Source of the DNA: Clostridia bacterium
Lineage (GTDB): Bacteria; Bacillota_A; Clostridia; Christensenellales; CAG-138
NCBI GenBank assembly: GCA_017553815.1
Contig: JAFZJT010000107.1
Location: 1-16,669, forward strand
Length of the DNA: 16,669 nucleotides
Reading direction: 5' to 3'
Under the pieces are notes generated by a model. That model was not told where the DNA came from, did not search any database, and was given only the letters and a program-made list of their open reading frames with translations. Positions 6,073 to 12,857 of the stretch are shown piece after piece. Numbering within the stretch: the first letter of the stretch is position 1; every line of letters starts with the position of its first letter. Made by a program: the position numbers and the translations under genes.

Positions 6073-6393
6073 ATGATTGTATACGTGATAATCATGCTTG
6101 TAGCGGCGGTTCAGATGCTCGGCTTTGGGATCGCTATCTTCCGAGGTAACGCGAGCCTTATCCACGACTACCACCGCAAAAACATCGAAAAGGGCGATGC
6201 AAAGCGATATGCAAGGGCATTTTCCGTCGGGCTTTTCATCATCGCCGCCGCCTTTTTTGCTTCGGGGCTTGCCGCGCTCATCATCGGCGAGCGAGCGGGC
6301 ATTGCAACGATACTTCTGCCGATAATCGGGCTTGCCGCGGGGATCACGGTGATAGTTCTCGTCCAGAAAAAGTATAACGGCGGCGTATTTTAA
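6073..6393 (+). CDS. Small membrane protein, DUF3784-like
   Basis: A 106-residue protein with three hydrophobic helices: about 2-24, 49-71 and 76-98. The loop after the first helix reads NASLIHDYHRKNIEKGDAKRYAR, which matches the pattern I associate with DUF3784 proteins of Clostridia (a conserved LI-x-x-Y and a charged loop before the second helix). No catalytic residues are seen. A strong GGAGG (about seven bases before the ATG) drives it, and it closes the acetyltransferase/MBL cassette 24 bases after the MBL gene. Function is unknown. Confidence 0.8.
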   Translation: MIVYVIIMLVAAVQMLGFGIAIFRGNASLIHDYHRKNIEKGDAKRYARAFSVGLFIIAAAFFASGLAALIIGERAGIATILLPIIGLAAGITVIVLVQKKYNGGVF

Positions 6394-6422
6394 TAAGTAA
6401 AACCAAAGCTTGAGCGTTAAAA

Positions 6423-7618
6423 ATGAGTTTAATCGATATGCTTGCTGATGAGCGCGCTTGGCTCGATTTTCTCGCCTGCAAAAAGGAGCATCATCTCTCC
6501 GCCTGGCGCGAAAAGGAGCTAACGGAATTCATCGAAAAAAGGGAATACGAAGCTGTATGCCGCGAGATAATAAGCGGCAGCTTTCCTTTACCGAAAAAGG
6601 CGATCATAAGCAAGCAAAACTCAACGAAAAAGCGCACGGTCTACACATATCCGAAGAATGAAAACCTCGTTTTGAAGCTGCTTACCCATCGGATCCTTCG
6701 AAAATACGATCATCTTTTCTACTCCGGACTCTACTCCTTCCGACCGGGGCGCGGCGCGAAGGATGCTGTTCGCCGATTTGCGCGGGACAAGCGGATCGAA
6801 AAAATGTTTTCATATAAGGTGGATATAAGCGATTATTTCAACTCGATCGATATACACCTTTTGATCCCGATGCTCGATGCTTCGCTTTCGGACGATCCCA
6901 CTCTGCTCTCGTTCTGCAAAATGCTTCTGTGCGAAAAAAACGTGCTTGAAAAGGGCAGGGAGGTGGAGGAAAGAAAGGGCATTATGGCGGGAACGCCGCT
7001 TTCGAGCTTTTTGCAAACCTCTTTCTTTGCGAGCTTGACCGCTATTTTTTCGAGAACTGCATCCCATACGCGAGGTATTCGGACGATATGATCGTTTTTG
7101 CCGAAACGAAGGGAAAATGCATCGAGCATGCCGAATTTATCCAGGCATTTCTAAATAAAATGCATCTCTCGGTCAACCCCGAAAAGGAGTTTTTCGCGGA
7201 TGCGGGTGAAAGCCGGATCTTCCTCGGCTTCATCTTCAGCGGCGGCAAGGTGGATATCGCCCCCTCGTCGGTCAAAAAGCTCAAGATGAAAATGCGCCGT
7301 AAGGCGCGCGCCCTCTCCCGCTGGGCAAAGCGCAAGGGGCTTCCCGGCGAAAAGGCCGCGATCGCGTTCATCCGCGCCTTCAACCGCAAGCTCTTCGACA
7401 ACCCCGCGGACAGCGACTTGACTTGGGCGCGCTGGTTCTTCCCGGTCATAAACACCTCGGAGAGTCTCCGCGTGATCGACGGCTACGCTCAGGACTGCAT
7501 CCGCTTTCTGATGGCGGAAACGCGCACCAAGACCCGCTTCAACGCAAGGTATGAGGATATAAAGGCGCTCGGTTATCGAAGCCTCGTGCATGAATTCTAT
7601 AGTTTTGAACAGGAATGA
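6423..7618 (+). pseudogene. Reverse transcriptase, split by one -1 frameshift
   Basis: Two adjacent frames (6423-7091 and one continuing to 7618) together give one RT of about 398 residues. The first holds the finger region (PKKAIISKQNSTKKRTVYTYPKNE, then LYSFRPGRGAKDAV), motif A YKVDISDYFNSID with Asp134, and GIMAGTPLSSF (motif B). The frame is then lost at a run of five T (7008-7012). Shifting back one base at 7013 restores ANLFLCELDRYFFENCIPY and the active-site RYSDDMIVFA. The C-terminal thumb-like part ends YEDIKALGYRSLVHEFY with no stop before 7616. Only one indel is present, so the damage is recent, an assembly error, or programmed. No maturase/endonuclease domain, template repeat or retron RNA was seen. 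The ribosome binding site is weak. The RT subgroup is not certain. Confidence 0.85.
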
Positions 7619-7661
7619 TCGACGGGGTCTGCTCCCCGAAAAAACGAATTGAATCTTAAAA

Positions 7662-7688
7662 AATCCCTATGGCTGCTGCGCGGCGATC
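7662..7688. repeat. Short fragment related to the intergenic repeat at 4327-4370
   Basis: AATCCCTATGG (7662-7672) and TGCGCGGCGATC (7677-7688) occur in the same order at 4327-4337 and 4359-4370. Here the 21 bases between them, including the second hairpin arm, are replaced by four. The fragment overlaps the sigH stop codon. Confidence 0.45.
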
Positions 7689-8328
7689 AGTCTTCATCGC
7701 TCTCGTCCTTCAGTATCGCCGCAACCTTCTTCTTAACCCTTTGAAGCGCATTGTCGGCGGCCTTGGCGGTGCGCCCGGTGATCTCGCCCATCTGTTTATA
7801 CGTTCTGCCCTCCAAGAAGAGCGCCAAAACCTGCTTTTCAAAATCGGTCAGCTTCTCGGAGATCCTCTTCATAAGCTGCTGCTCCGCCTCGCGGTTTATA
7901 AAAAGCTCCTCTGGGCTCTTCGTGTCAGCGCCGAGCCTGTCCGCAAGGGTGGCGGAGTCCTCGTCGTCCTCCGAAAGGGGCTTGTCAAGCGAGACATAGC
8001 TGTTCAGCGGGATATGCTTCTTGCGCGTTGAGCGCTTGACCGCGGCGATTATGTTGTTCACTATGCAGACCTCGGCATACGAGCGGAAGCTCGCGCCCCT
8101 CCCGTTATCGTAATCGCGGATAGCGCCGAAAAGCCCTATCGAGCCCTCCTGAACGAGATCCGAGTCGTCCGCGCCGATAAGGAAATACGGCCTTGTTTTC
8201 AAGCGAACAAGGGGCATGAAGCGCAACACGAGCAGGCGCTCCGCGTCCTTATCGCCGTTTTTGGCGAGCGCGGAAAGCGCCTCATCGCTCATAGCTTCAT
8301 AATTCGGTTTTGAGCCGTTATCGGTCAT
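7687..8328 (-). CDS. sigH: RNA polymerase sigma-H factor (Spo0H)
   Basis: A 213-residue alternative sigma factor closely matching Bacillus sigma-H in length and sequence, including YFLIGADDSDLVQEGSIGLFGAIRDYD (region 2, about 48-74), RKKHIPLNSYVSLDKPL and the region 4 helix-turn-helix (GRTYKQMGEITGRTAKAADNALQRVKKKV, about 174-203). In sporulating Bacillota sigma-H directs early stationary-phase and sporulation genes; in non-sporulating relatives it can serve competence. It is the last gene of the mrnC-rlmB-x-sigH operon and overlaps the stop of the upstream metallopeptidase gene by four bases (ATGA), so translation is coupled. No sigma-H promoter of its own was seen. No clear terminator follows before the convergent reverse transcriptase gene. 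Confidence 0.96.
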   Translation of the reverse strand: MTDNGSKPNYEAMSDEALSALAKNGDKDAERLLVLRFMPLVRLKTRPYFLIGADDSDLVQEGSIGLFGAIRDYDNGRGASFRSYAEVCIVNNIIAAVKRSTRKKHIPLNSYVSLDKPLSEDDEDSATLADRLGADTKSPEELFINREAEQQLMKRISEKLTDFEKQVLALFLEGRTYKQMGEITGRTAKAADNALQRVKKKVAAILKDESDED

Positions 8329-8786
8329 TCGATGTTTTTAAGCCCCTCATACAATTCGTTGAACGAGCGGTTTTTCGCGCATCGCCCGAACGAAAGCTCC
8401 CTGTCCTCCCCGAATTCGAGAAGGAAGCATTTCGTAAGCTCCTCCACGGTCTGCTCGAGCGCGGTGAAGAACTGCGTGTAGGCAAAATCGCGGGCGCTCG
8501 TTCCCTCCTCGAAGCTCGCGGTGATGAGCGATTCGGTGACCTGGTCGAGCGGATAGAGCTTTATATGCATCAGCTCGTGAACGATGACCTCCTCGATATT
8601 GGCTTGCTTCGGCGCAGCCGCGTTCAAAAGCAGAATCGCCTTTCGATCGTCGCAGTCGATCTTGAAATCGCCCGTTTTTCGCCACTCGGGGTCGCGCACG
8701 AACTCGAGCTTCACGTCCCACTGCGGTGAGATGCGAAGCTTTTTTGCGTATTTTTCAAAGAGCTCCCGCGCTTTTTCTTCGTTCAC
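8325..8786 (-). CDS. Small HExxH zinc metallopeptidase-like protein
   Basis: A 153-residue protein with the zinc-protease motif HELMH (His70, Glu71, His74) inside IEEVIVHELMHIKLYPLD. A helix with LEQTVEEL (110-117) could supply the third ligand from Glu111 or Glu115, as in gluzincins. Upstream, DCDDRKAILLLN (44-55) fits the edge strand that runs next to the active-site helix in such folds. There is no signal peptide or membrane segment, so it acts in the cytoplasm. The start is a GTG overlapping the rlmB stop (GTGA, 8783-8786), and its own stop overlaps the sigH start, so it is tightly locked between them. In Bacillus this operon position is held by yacP (rae1). The target is unknown; the motif is intact, so activity is plausible. 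Confidence 0.82.
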   Translation of the reverse strand: MNEEKARELFEKYAKKLRISPQWDVKLEFVRDPEWRKTGDFKIDCDDRKAILLLNAAAPKQANIEEVIVHELMHIKLYPLDQVTESLITASFEEGTSARDFAYTQFFTALEQTVEELTKCFLLEFGEDRELSFGRCAKNRSFNELYEGLKNIE

Positions 8787-10285
8787 TGCGCGTCCTGCCT
8801 GTTCTTTTCAAACATGATGATCGCCGCCGCGACCGCCGCATTCAGCGAATCGATGCTGCCGCGAAGGGGGATCGAAACGAGGAAATCGCATTTTTCCTTA
8901 ACGAGTTTGCCGAGGCCGTCGCCCTCGCCGCCGATGACGAGCGCAAAGCCGCCCTTCATATCGGCCTTATACATGCTTTCGCCCGCCATATCCGCGCCCG
9001 CTATCCAGAGACCCGCTTCCTTGAGCTGCTCCATCGCGGCAACGATATTCACCACGCGCGCGATGCGCATGTGCTCCGCCGCGCCAGCAGAGGTCTTCAC
9101 GACCGTTGCCGTTACGGGAGCCGAGCGGCGCTTGGGGATAACAACGCCGTGCGCGCCCGCGCATTCCGCGCTTCTGATTATGGAGCCGAGATTGTGGGGA
9201 TCCTCGATGCCGTCGAGCAGAATCACGAAGGGCTTTTCGCCCTTTTCCTCGGCGTAGGCGAGGATATCCGAAAGTTCGCTGTATTCAACTCCGGGTATCT
9301 CAGCAACGATGCCCTGATGGTTGCCCGGCTTTCCGTCGTGCCCAAAGGGCATGCAGATCTCATCGAGCCTGCGCCTGTCCACCTCGCGGATAACGAGGTT
9401 CTTTTCGCGCGCCATTGCGACGATCTCGCCGAGGGAGCCGTCGTGCTCCGCGGTAACGAGAATGCGGTCGATGCTCCTGCCGCTCTTGACGGCCTCGCGC
9501 ACGGGATTCCTGCCCATGATGATATTCGGCAGATTCTCGGGGTCAACGGGAGCATCCTGCACAAATTCGGGCCTTTCAAAGCGCGGCCTTTCATCGAAGA
9601 GGAGCTTATCACCAAAGCGGCGCTCGCCCTCAAAACGGGGCTTACCCTCAAAGCGGGGCTTACCTCCGCGCTCGCCGTCAAAACGGGGTTTGCCTTCAAA
9701 GCGGCGCTCGCCTTCGAAGCGGGGTTTATCTCCGAAGCGGCGCTCGCCTTCAAAGCGGGGTTTATCTCTGAAGCGGCGCTCGCCTTCAAAGCGAGGTTTA
9801 TCTCCGAAGCGGCGCTCGCCGTCAAAGCGGGGTTTATCTCCGAAGCGGCGCTCGCCCTCAAAACGGGGCTTACCCTCGAAGCGGCGCTCACCGTCAAAGC
9901 GGGGTTTATTGTCAAATCTGCGTTCGCCCTCAAAACGGGGTTTATCGCCGAAACGGCGTTCGCCGTTAAATCCGGGCTTTCCGCCGCGTTCACCGTCGAA
10001 ACGGGGCTTACCCTCGAAGCGGCGCTCACCCTCAAAACGGGGTTTATCTCCGAAGCGGCGCTCGCCCTCAAAGCGGGGCTTGCCCTCAAAGCGGCGCTCA
10101 CCGTCAAAGCGGGGTTTATTGTCAAATCTGCGTTCACCCTCGAAACGGGGCTTATCGCCAAAGCGGCGCTCGCCGTAGGGCTTGCCGCCGCGCTCAAAGC
10201 TCTTGCCGCCGCGCCTGCCGTCAAAATTGCCGCCTCTGCCGCCCTTGCCGCCGAAACGCCTTGAATTGTTGTTGTAGTCCGCCAT
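8783..10285 (-). CDS. rlmB: 23S rRNA (guanosine-2'-O)-methyltransferase RlmB with long N-terminal repeat extension
   Basis: The C-terminal 247 residues (254-500) are a complete SpoU/TrmH-family RlmB that methylates the ribose of G2251 (E. coli numbering) in 23S rRNA. They comprise the substrate-binding domain from IIMGRNPVREAV, motif 1 DGIEDPHNLGSIIRSAE, motif 2 IGGEGDGL (Glu454) and motif 3 IPLRGSIDSLNAA (472-484), which form the knotted SAM site. In front lie a 37-residue RGG-like segment and 194 residues (38-231) of arginine- and phenylalanine-rich 12-residue repeats (consensus GERRFGDKPRFE), about doubling the normal size. The start is supported by AAGGAG six bases before the ATG. It follows mrnC by 22 bases and overlaps the next gene. 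The extension probably binds RNA or mediates clustering; that is inference. Confidence 0.95.
   Translation of the reverse strand: MADYNNNSRRFGGKGGRGGNFDGRRGGKSFERGGKPYGERRFGDKPRFEGERRFDNKPRFDGERRFEGKPRFEGERRFGDKPRFEGERRFEGKPRFDGERGGKPGFNGERRFGDKPRFEGERRFDNKPRFDGERRFEGKPRFEGERRFGDKPRFDGERRFGDKPRFEGERRFRDKPRFEGERRFGDKPRFEGERRFEGKPRFDGERGGKPRFEGKPRFEGERRFGDKLLFDERPRFERPEFVQDAPVDPENLPNIIMGRNPVREAVKSGRSIDRILVTAEHDGSLGEIVAMAREKNLVIREVDRRRLDEICMPFGHDGKPGNHQGIVAEIPGVEYSELSDILAYAEEKGEKPFVILLDGIEDPHNLGSIIRSAECAGAHGVVIPKRRSAPVTATVVKTSAGAAEHMRIARVVNIVAAMEQLKEAGLWIAGADMAGESMYKADMKGGFALVIGGEGDGLGKLVKEKCDFLVSIPLRGSIDSLNAAVAAAIIMFEKNRQDAQ
9593..10174 (-). repeat. Coding tandem repeat, 36-bp unit, inside rlmB
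   Basis: Fourteen full 12-codon units, two 10-codon units and one 6-codon unit encode residues 38-231. Variants at positions 6-7 of the unit (GD, DN, EG, RD) show a higher-order pattern: units GD, DN, EG, GD, EG plus a short unit are followed by GD, DN, EG, three more GD/GD/RD units, GD, EG plus a short unit. The array therefore grew by block duplication as well as single-unit gain. Its multiple-of-three period explains long open frames on the other strand. Confidence 0.95.
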
Positions 10286-10307
10286 TTTTTGCTCCTTGGT
10301 TTATGTG

Positions 10308-10778
10308 TTAGTCTGTTTTTTGCGAAAGAATAAGCCGCATTATCTCATTGAGCCGTTCATTTTCTCCCGAGAGGTAAAGAAAACCTATCAGCGCCTCAAG
10401 CCCCGTCGCGGTGCGGTAATCCATTATCGACGCGCTCTTGGGCACGGTGCCGATATGCGAATTTCTGCCGCGCCGATAGACCGAAAGCTCCTTTTCATCG
10501 AGCAGGGGCTCGATAGCGCGAAACGCCGCCGCCTGCGCCTTGGCGCAAACGAGCTTCGCCGCGCGCTGATGCAGGCCGTGCACGGTCAGCGTCGTGGTCT
10601 CAAGAAGCATCGTTCGAACGAAAAGATCGTACACCGTGTCGCCCATATAGGCGAGCGAGAGCGGCGCAAGCTGCGCGGGATCGCCCGAATTGCGGAAGGC
10701 TTCGCACGCGCTCTGCATTAGCCGCGCTTCCATCCCGCCGTTCGGCTTTGGTTCAATTGTGTTGTTTGCATATTCCAT
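10308..10778 (-). CDS. mrnC: Mini-ribonuclease III
   Basis: MrnC is a small RNase III-domain homodimer without a dsRNA-binding domain that matures the ends of 23S rRNA in Bacillota. The family signature LAYMGDTVYDLFVRTMLL holds the catalytic Asp; RRGRN, the segment KSASIMDYRTATGLEALIGFLYL with the second catalytic Glu, and a closing NERLNEIM helix follow. With the ATG at 10778 it has 156 residues; from the internal Met at 10733 it would have about 141, nearer the family norm. The upstream ATG sits only about ten bases below a perfect TATAAT and has no ribosome binding site, so either the mRNA is nearly leaderless or the internal start is used. First gene of the operon with rlmB and sigH. Confidence 0.93.
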   Translation of the reverse strand: MEYANNTIEPKPNGGMEARLMQSACEAFRNSGDPAQLAPLSLAYMGDTVYDLFVRTMLLETTTLTVHGLHQRAAKLVCAKAQAAAFRAIEPLLDEKELSVYRRGRNSHIGTVPKSASIMDYRTATGLEALIGFLYLSGENERLNEIMRLILSQKTD

Positions 10779-10787
10779 CAATTATAC

Positions 10788-10815
10788 ATTATAACGCAAA
10801 CTATTGATTTTTCAA
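10788..10815 (-). promoter_or_regulatory. Promoter of the mrnC-rlmB-sigH operon
   Basis: Minus-strand TTGAAA (10810-10815), a 16-base spacer and TATAAT (10788-10793). A second TATAAT (10781-10786) lies directly downstream. Initiation would fall at or within a few bases of the first ATG of mrnC. Confidence 0.75.
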
Positions 10816-10867
10816 GCGTTTTTATAAATATTTTCCAAAGTTTTTCACCGTCAGCCGCTCTCGTGCC

Positions 10868-10896
10868 TTGTATGCGGCGCGAAATGGTGATAAACT
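10868..10896 (+). promoter_or_regulatory. Weak candidate promoter of the methyltransferase gene
   Basis: TTGTAT (10868-10873), 17 bases, TAAACT (10891-10896), with the gene start about 47 bases downstream. A small GCGGC/GCCGC hairpin lies in the leader (about 10904-10920). Confidence 0.35.
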
Positions 10897-10943
10897 ATAG
10901 CTTGCGGCGCATCAAGCCGCCGTAAAACGAAGGAACGAAAGAA

Positions 10944-12128
10944 TTGGCTTTGGAAGGTATAAACGAGATCATAGCCGAGGTGCTCGCCTCGGGCGCATAC
11001 AAAATAATAATGAGCGCGCCGCGCTCCGGCGATTTTCGGCGCATAAGCCTTAATCTCACGGGCGGGGAGTACTTCGCCGAGAAGCTGACCGAGAAGCAGG
11101 CGTTTCATGAGCGCATCCCGCTTGAAAGCGCCAAGAGCCGCATCGAGGCGCTTTTTTCGGATTTTTCGCAGCTCAACGCATGGAGCGCGGAGTATGAATT
11201 CACCGCCAAGATAAGTAAAAAGGGCAAGCTGCTTGCGGGTAAACACACCGCAAAAACCGCGCCCAAGGCCGAGAAGGGTCCAAACCGAGAGAAGAGCTAT
11301 CTGCTTTCAAATCGGCGCGTTATCCCGCCGCTCGTGGATATGGGCGTTATGACGGCGGACGGTCGGATAATCAAGTCCATGAACGATAAATTCCGCCAGA
11401 TAAACCGCTTTATCGAGTTGGTTGGCGAGCTTGTGAAGGACGAGCCCGCTTCCGCCGAAAGTCCTCTCCACATAGTCGATTTCGGCTGCGGCAAGAGCTA
11501 TCTGACCTTCATCGTTTACTATTATTTTACCGAGATCGCGAAGCGCCCCGTTATCATGACAGGGCTCGACCTCAAGCGCGACGTGATAGATTTTTGCGCT
11601 TCGCTTTCAGAAAAATACGGTTATAAAAACCTAAGCTTTTACTGCGGCGACATAGCGGACTACGCCAAGGAGAACGGCGGGAAAATAGACCTTATGATCT
11701 CGCTGCACGCCTGCGACACGGCGACCGACCTTGCGCTGTTTAACGCAGTGCGCTTCGGTGCAAAGTACATCCTATCGTCCCCCTGCTGCCAGCACGAGCT
11801 GAATAAGAATGCCGAGCTTTCCGCGTTCCCGCTCTTCGACGACGGCGGCATCCTAAGGGAGCGGGTTTGCGCGCTGATGACCGATTCCATTCGGCAAAAG
11901 CTTCTGTATGCGCTTGGCTACTCCGCGCGGGTGATGGAGTTTGTTGAGCTTTCGCACACGCCGAAAAATCTGATGATACGCGCGAAAAAAACGAATATCC
12001 CGCTCGAAAAGCGAAGGGCGGCGCTCTATGAAGCCGAAGAGGCGCTTTCTCTAATGAAAACCGAGCAAACGCTCCACGCTCTGCTTGAAAAGGAAGGGTA
12101 TTTGAGCAAGCTTAAAGAATTAAAATGA
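10944..12128 (+). CDS. SAM-dependent methyltransferase, METTL25/Methyltransf_32-like
   Basis: A 394-residue class I methyltransferase. The SAM-binding motif I is IVDFGCGKSYLTF (Asp179-Gly183 core), followed by the acidic residue region MTGLDLKRDV, then LMISLHACDTATDLAL and YILSSPCCQHEL. The D-F-G-C-G-K and HACDTATD/SPCCQHE set is characteristic of the Methyltransf_32 group that includes eukaryotic METTL25 and RRNAD1-like proteins. The N-terminal 120 residues form a separate domain, and the basic stretch around 92-117 suggests nucleic-acid binding. The TTG start (10944) has AAGGA about ten bases upstream. It is the first gene of the plus-strand group; the substrate is unknown, and an RNA target is an inference. 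Confidence 0.88.
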   Translation: MALEGINEIIAEVLASGAYKIIMSAPRSGDFRRISLNLTGGEYFAEKLTEKQAFHERIPLESAKSRIEALFSDFSQLNAWSAEYEFTAKISKKGKLLAGKHTAKTAPKAEKGPNREKSYLLSNRRVIPPLVDMGVMTADGRIIKSMNDKFRQINRFIELVGELVKDEPASAESPLHIVDFGCGKSYLTFIVYYYFTEIAKRPVIMTGLDLKRDVIDFCASLSEKYGYKNLSFYCGDIADYAKENGGKIDLMISLHACDTATDLALFNAVRFGAKYILSSPCCQHELNKNAELSAFPLFDDGGILRERVCALMTDSIRQKLLYALGYSARVMEFVELSHTPKNLMIRAKKTNIPLEKRRAALYEAEEALSLMKTEQTLHALLEKEGYLSKLKELK

Positions 12129-12129
12129 G

Positions 12130-12188
12130 GAAATTCCGCAGGAATTTCAACCACAACTATTCACTATTCATTATTCACTATTCACTAT
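12130..12188 (+). repeat. Intergenic hairpin-plus-heptad repeat, copy 2
   Basis: A hairpin GAAATTCC/GGAATTTC (12130-12137 and 12141-12148) starts one base after the methyltransferase stop. It is followed by AACC and four seven-base units CTATTCA, CTATTCA, TTATTCA, CTATTCA (12157-12184). Same layout as the reverse complement of 4289-4343. It occupies nearly the whole gap to pcp. Confidence 0.82.
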
Positions 12189-12201
12189 ATCGGAGATAAT
12201 T

Positions 12202-12816
12202 ATGAAGCTTCTTCTAACCGCCTTCGATCCCTTCGGCGGCGAAAAAGTGAATCCCGCGCAAGAGGCGGTCTCGCTCGTGGGCAATGTGGGCGGCATTGAT
12301 ATAGTCAAGCTGACCGTGCCGACCGTTTTTCGCGAGGCTTCGCGCATTACGGTCGAAGCGATACGCCGCGAAAGGCCGAACGCCGTTCTATGCATCGGGC
12401 AGGCGGGCGGCAGGGCGGCCGTAACGCCCGAGCGCGCAGCGATCAATCTGATGGATGCACGCATTCCCGACAATGCGGGCAGAAAGCCCACGGACGAACC
12501 GATAATAAGCGGCGCGCCCGATGCGTTTTTTTCCACGCTGCCGATAAGAAAAATCACGGAAGCGATAAAGCGTATAGGCATTCCCGCCGAGGTGTCGAAT
12601 ACAGCGGGAACCTTCGTTTGCAACGAGCTGATGTTCTCGGTGCTTCACGCGCTCAAGGCCGAGTTTCCCGATACGATCGGCGGTTTTATGCACGTTCCGT
12701 TTATCCCCGTTCAGGCGGCGGATAAGCCCGCAAATACGCCGAGCATGAACCTCGGCGACATCGTTTCCGCGATAGAGGCCGCGATATCGGCAATAGCGGA
12801 ACAGCTTCAGTCTTAA
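12202..12816 (+). CDS. pcp: Pyroglutamyl-peptidase I
   Basis: A cytoplasmic cysteine peptidase (family C15) that removes N-terminal pyroglutamate from peptides. At 204 residues it is close to the usual length (about 215). The catalytic triad is complete: Glu77 in GQAGGRAAVTPERAAIN, Cys140 in NTAGTFVCNELMF and His164 in GGFMHVPFIP, each four residues earlier than in the Bacillus enzyme. The opening LLTAFDPFGGEKVNPAQEAV is the family signature. GGAGA lies about six bases before the ATG. The M42 peptidase gene follows after 41 bases on the same strand, so the two may be co-transcribed and act in series on peptides. Confidence 0.96.
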   Translation: MKLLLTAFDPFGGEKVNPAQEAVSLVGNVGGIDIVKLTVPTVFREASRITVEAIRRERPNAVLCIGQAGGRAAVTPERAAINLMDARIPDNAGRKPTDEPIISGAPDAFFSTLPIRKITEAIKRIGIPAEVSNTAGTFVCNELMFSVLHALKAEFPDTIGGFMHVPFIPVQAADKPANTPSMNLGDIVSAIEAAISAIAEQLQS

Positions 12817-12857
12817 AAGCCGAAAGGCATAAAATACAATAAATACAGGAGAGAACC

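Noticed and set aside
7622..7645. GGGG/CCCC hairpin after the reverse transcriptase gene as a terminator
   Set aside because: It is followed by A residues on the plus strand and by no T run in either useful direction, so it is not a standard intrinsic terminator.
6423..7686. Retron or diversity-generating retroelement around the reverse transcriptase
   Set aside because: No inverted repeats or msr/msd-like RNA in the short flanks, no template/variable repeat pair and no target protein were found; only 29 bases lie upstream and 68 downstream.
8726..10264. A 512-codon open frame on the plus strand, and other long frames, opposite rlmB
   Set aside because: They mirror the 36-bp repeat array, whose period is a multiple of three and which lacks stops in several frames. 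No start signals or family motifs; the minus strand encodes a complete RlmB.
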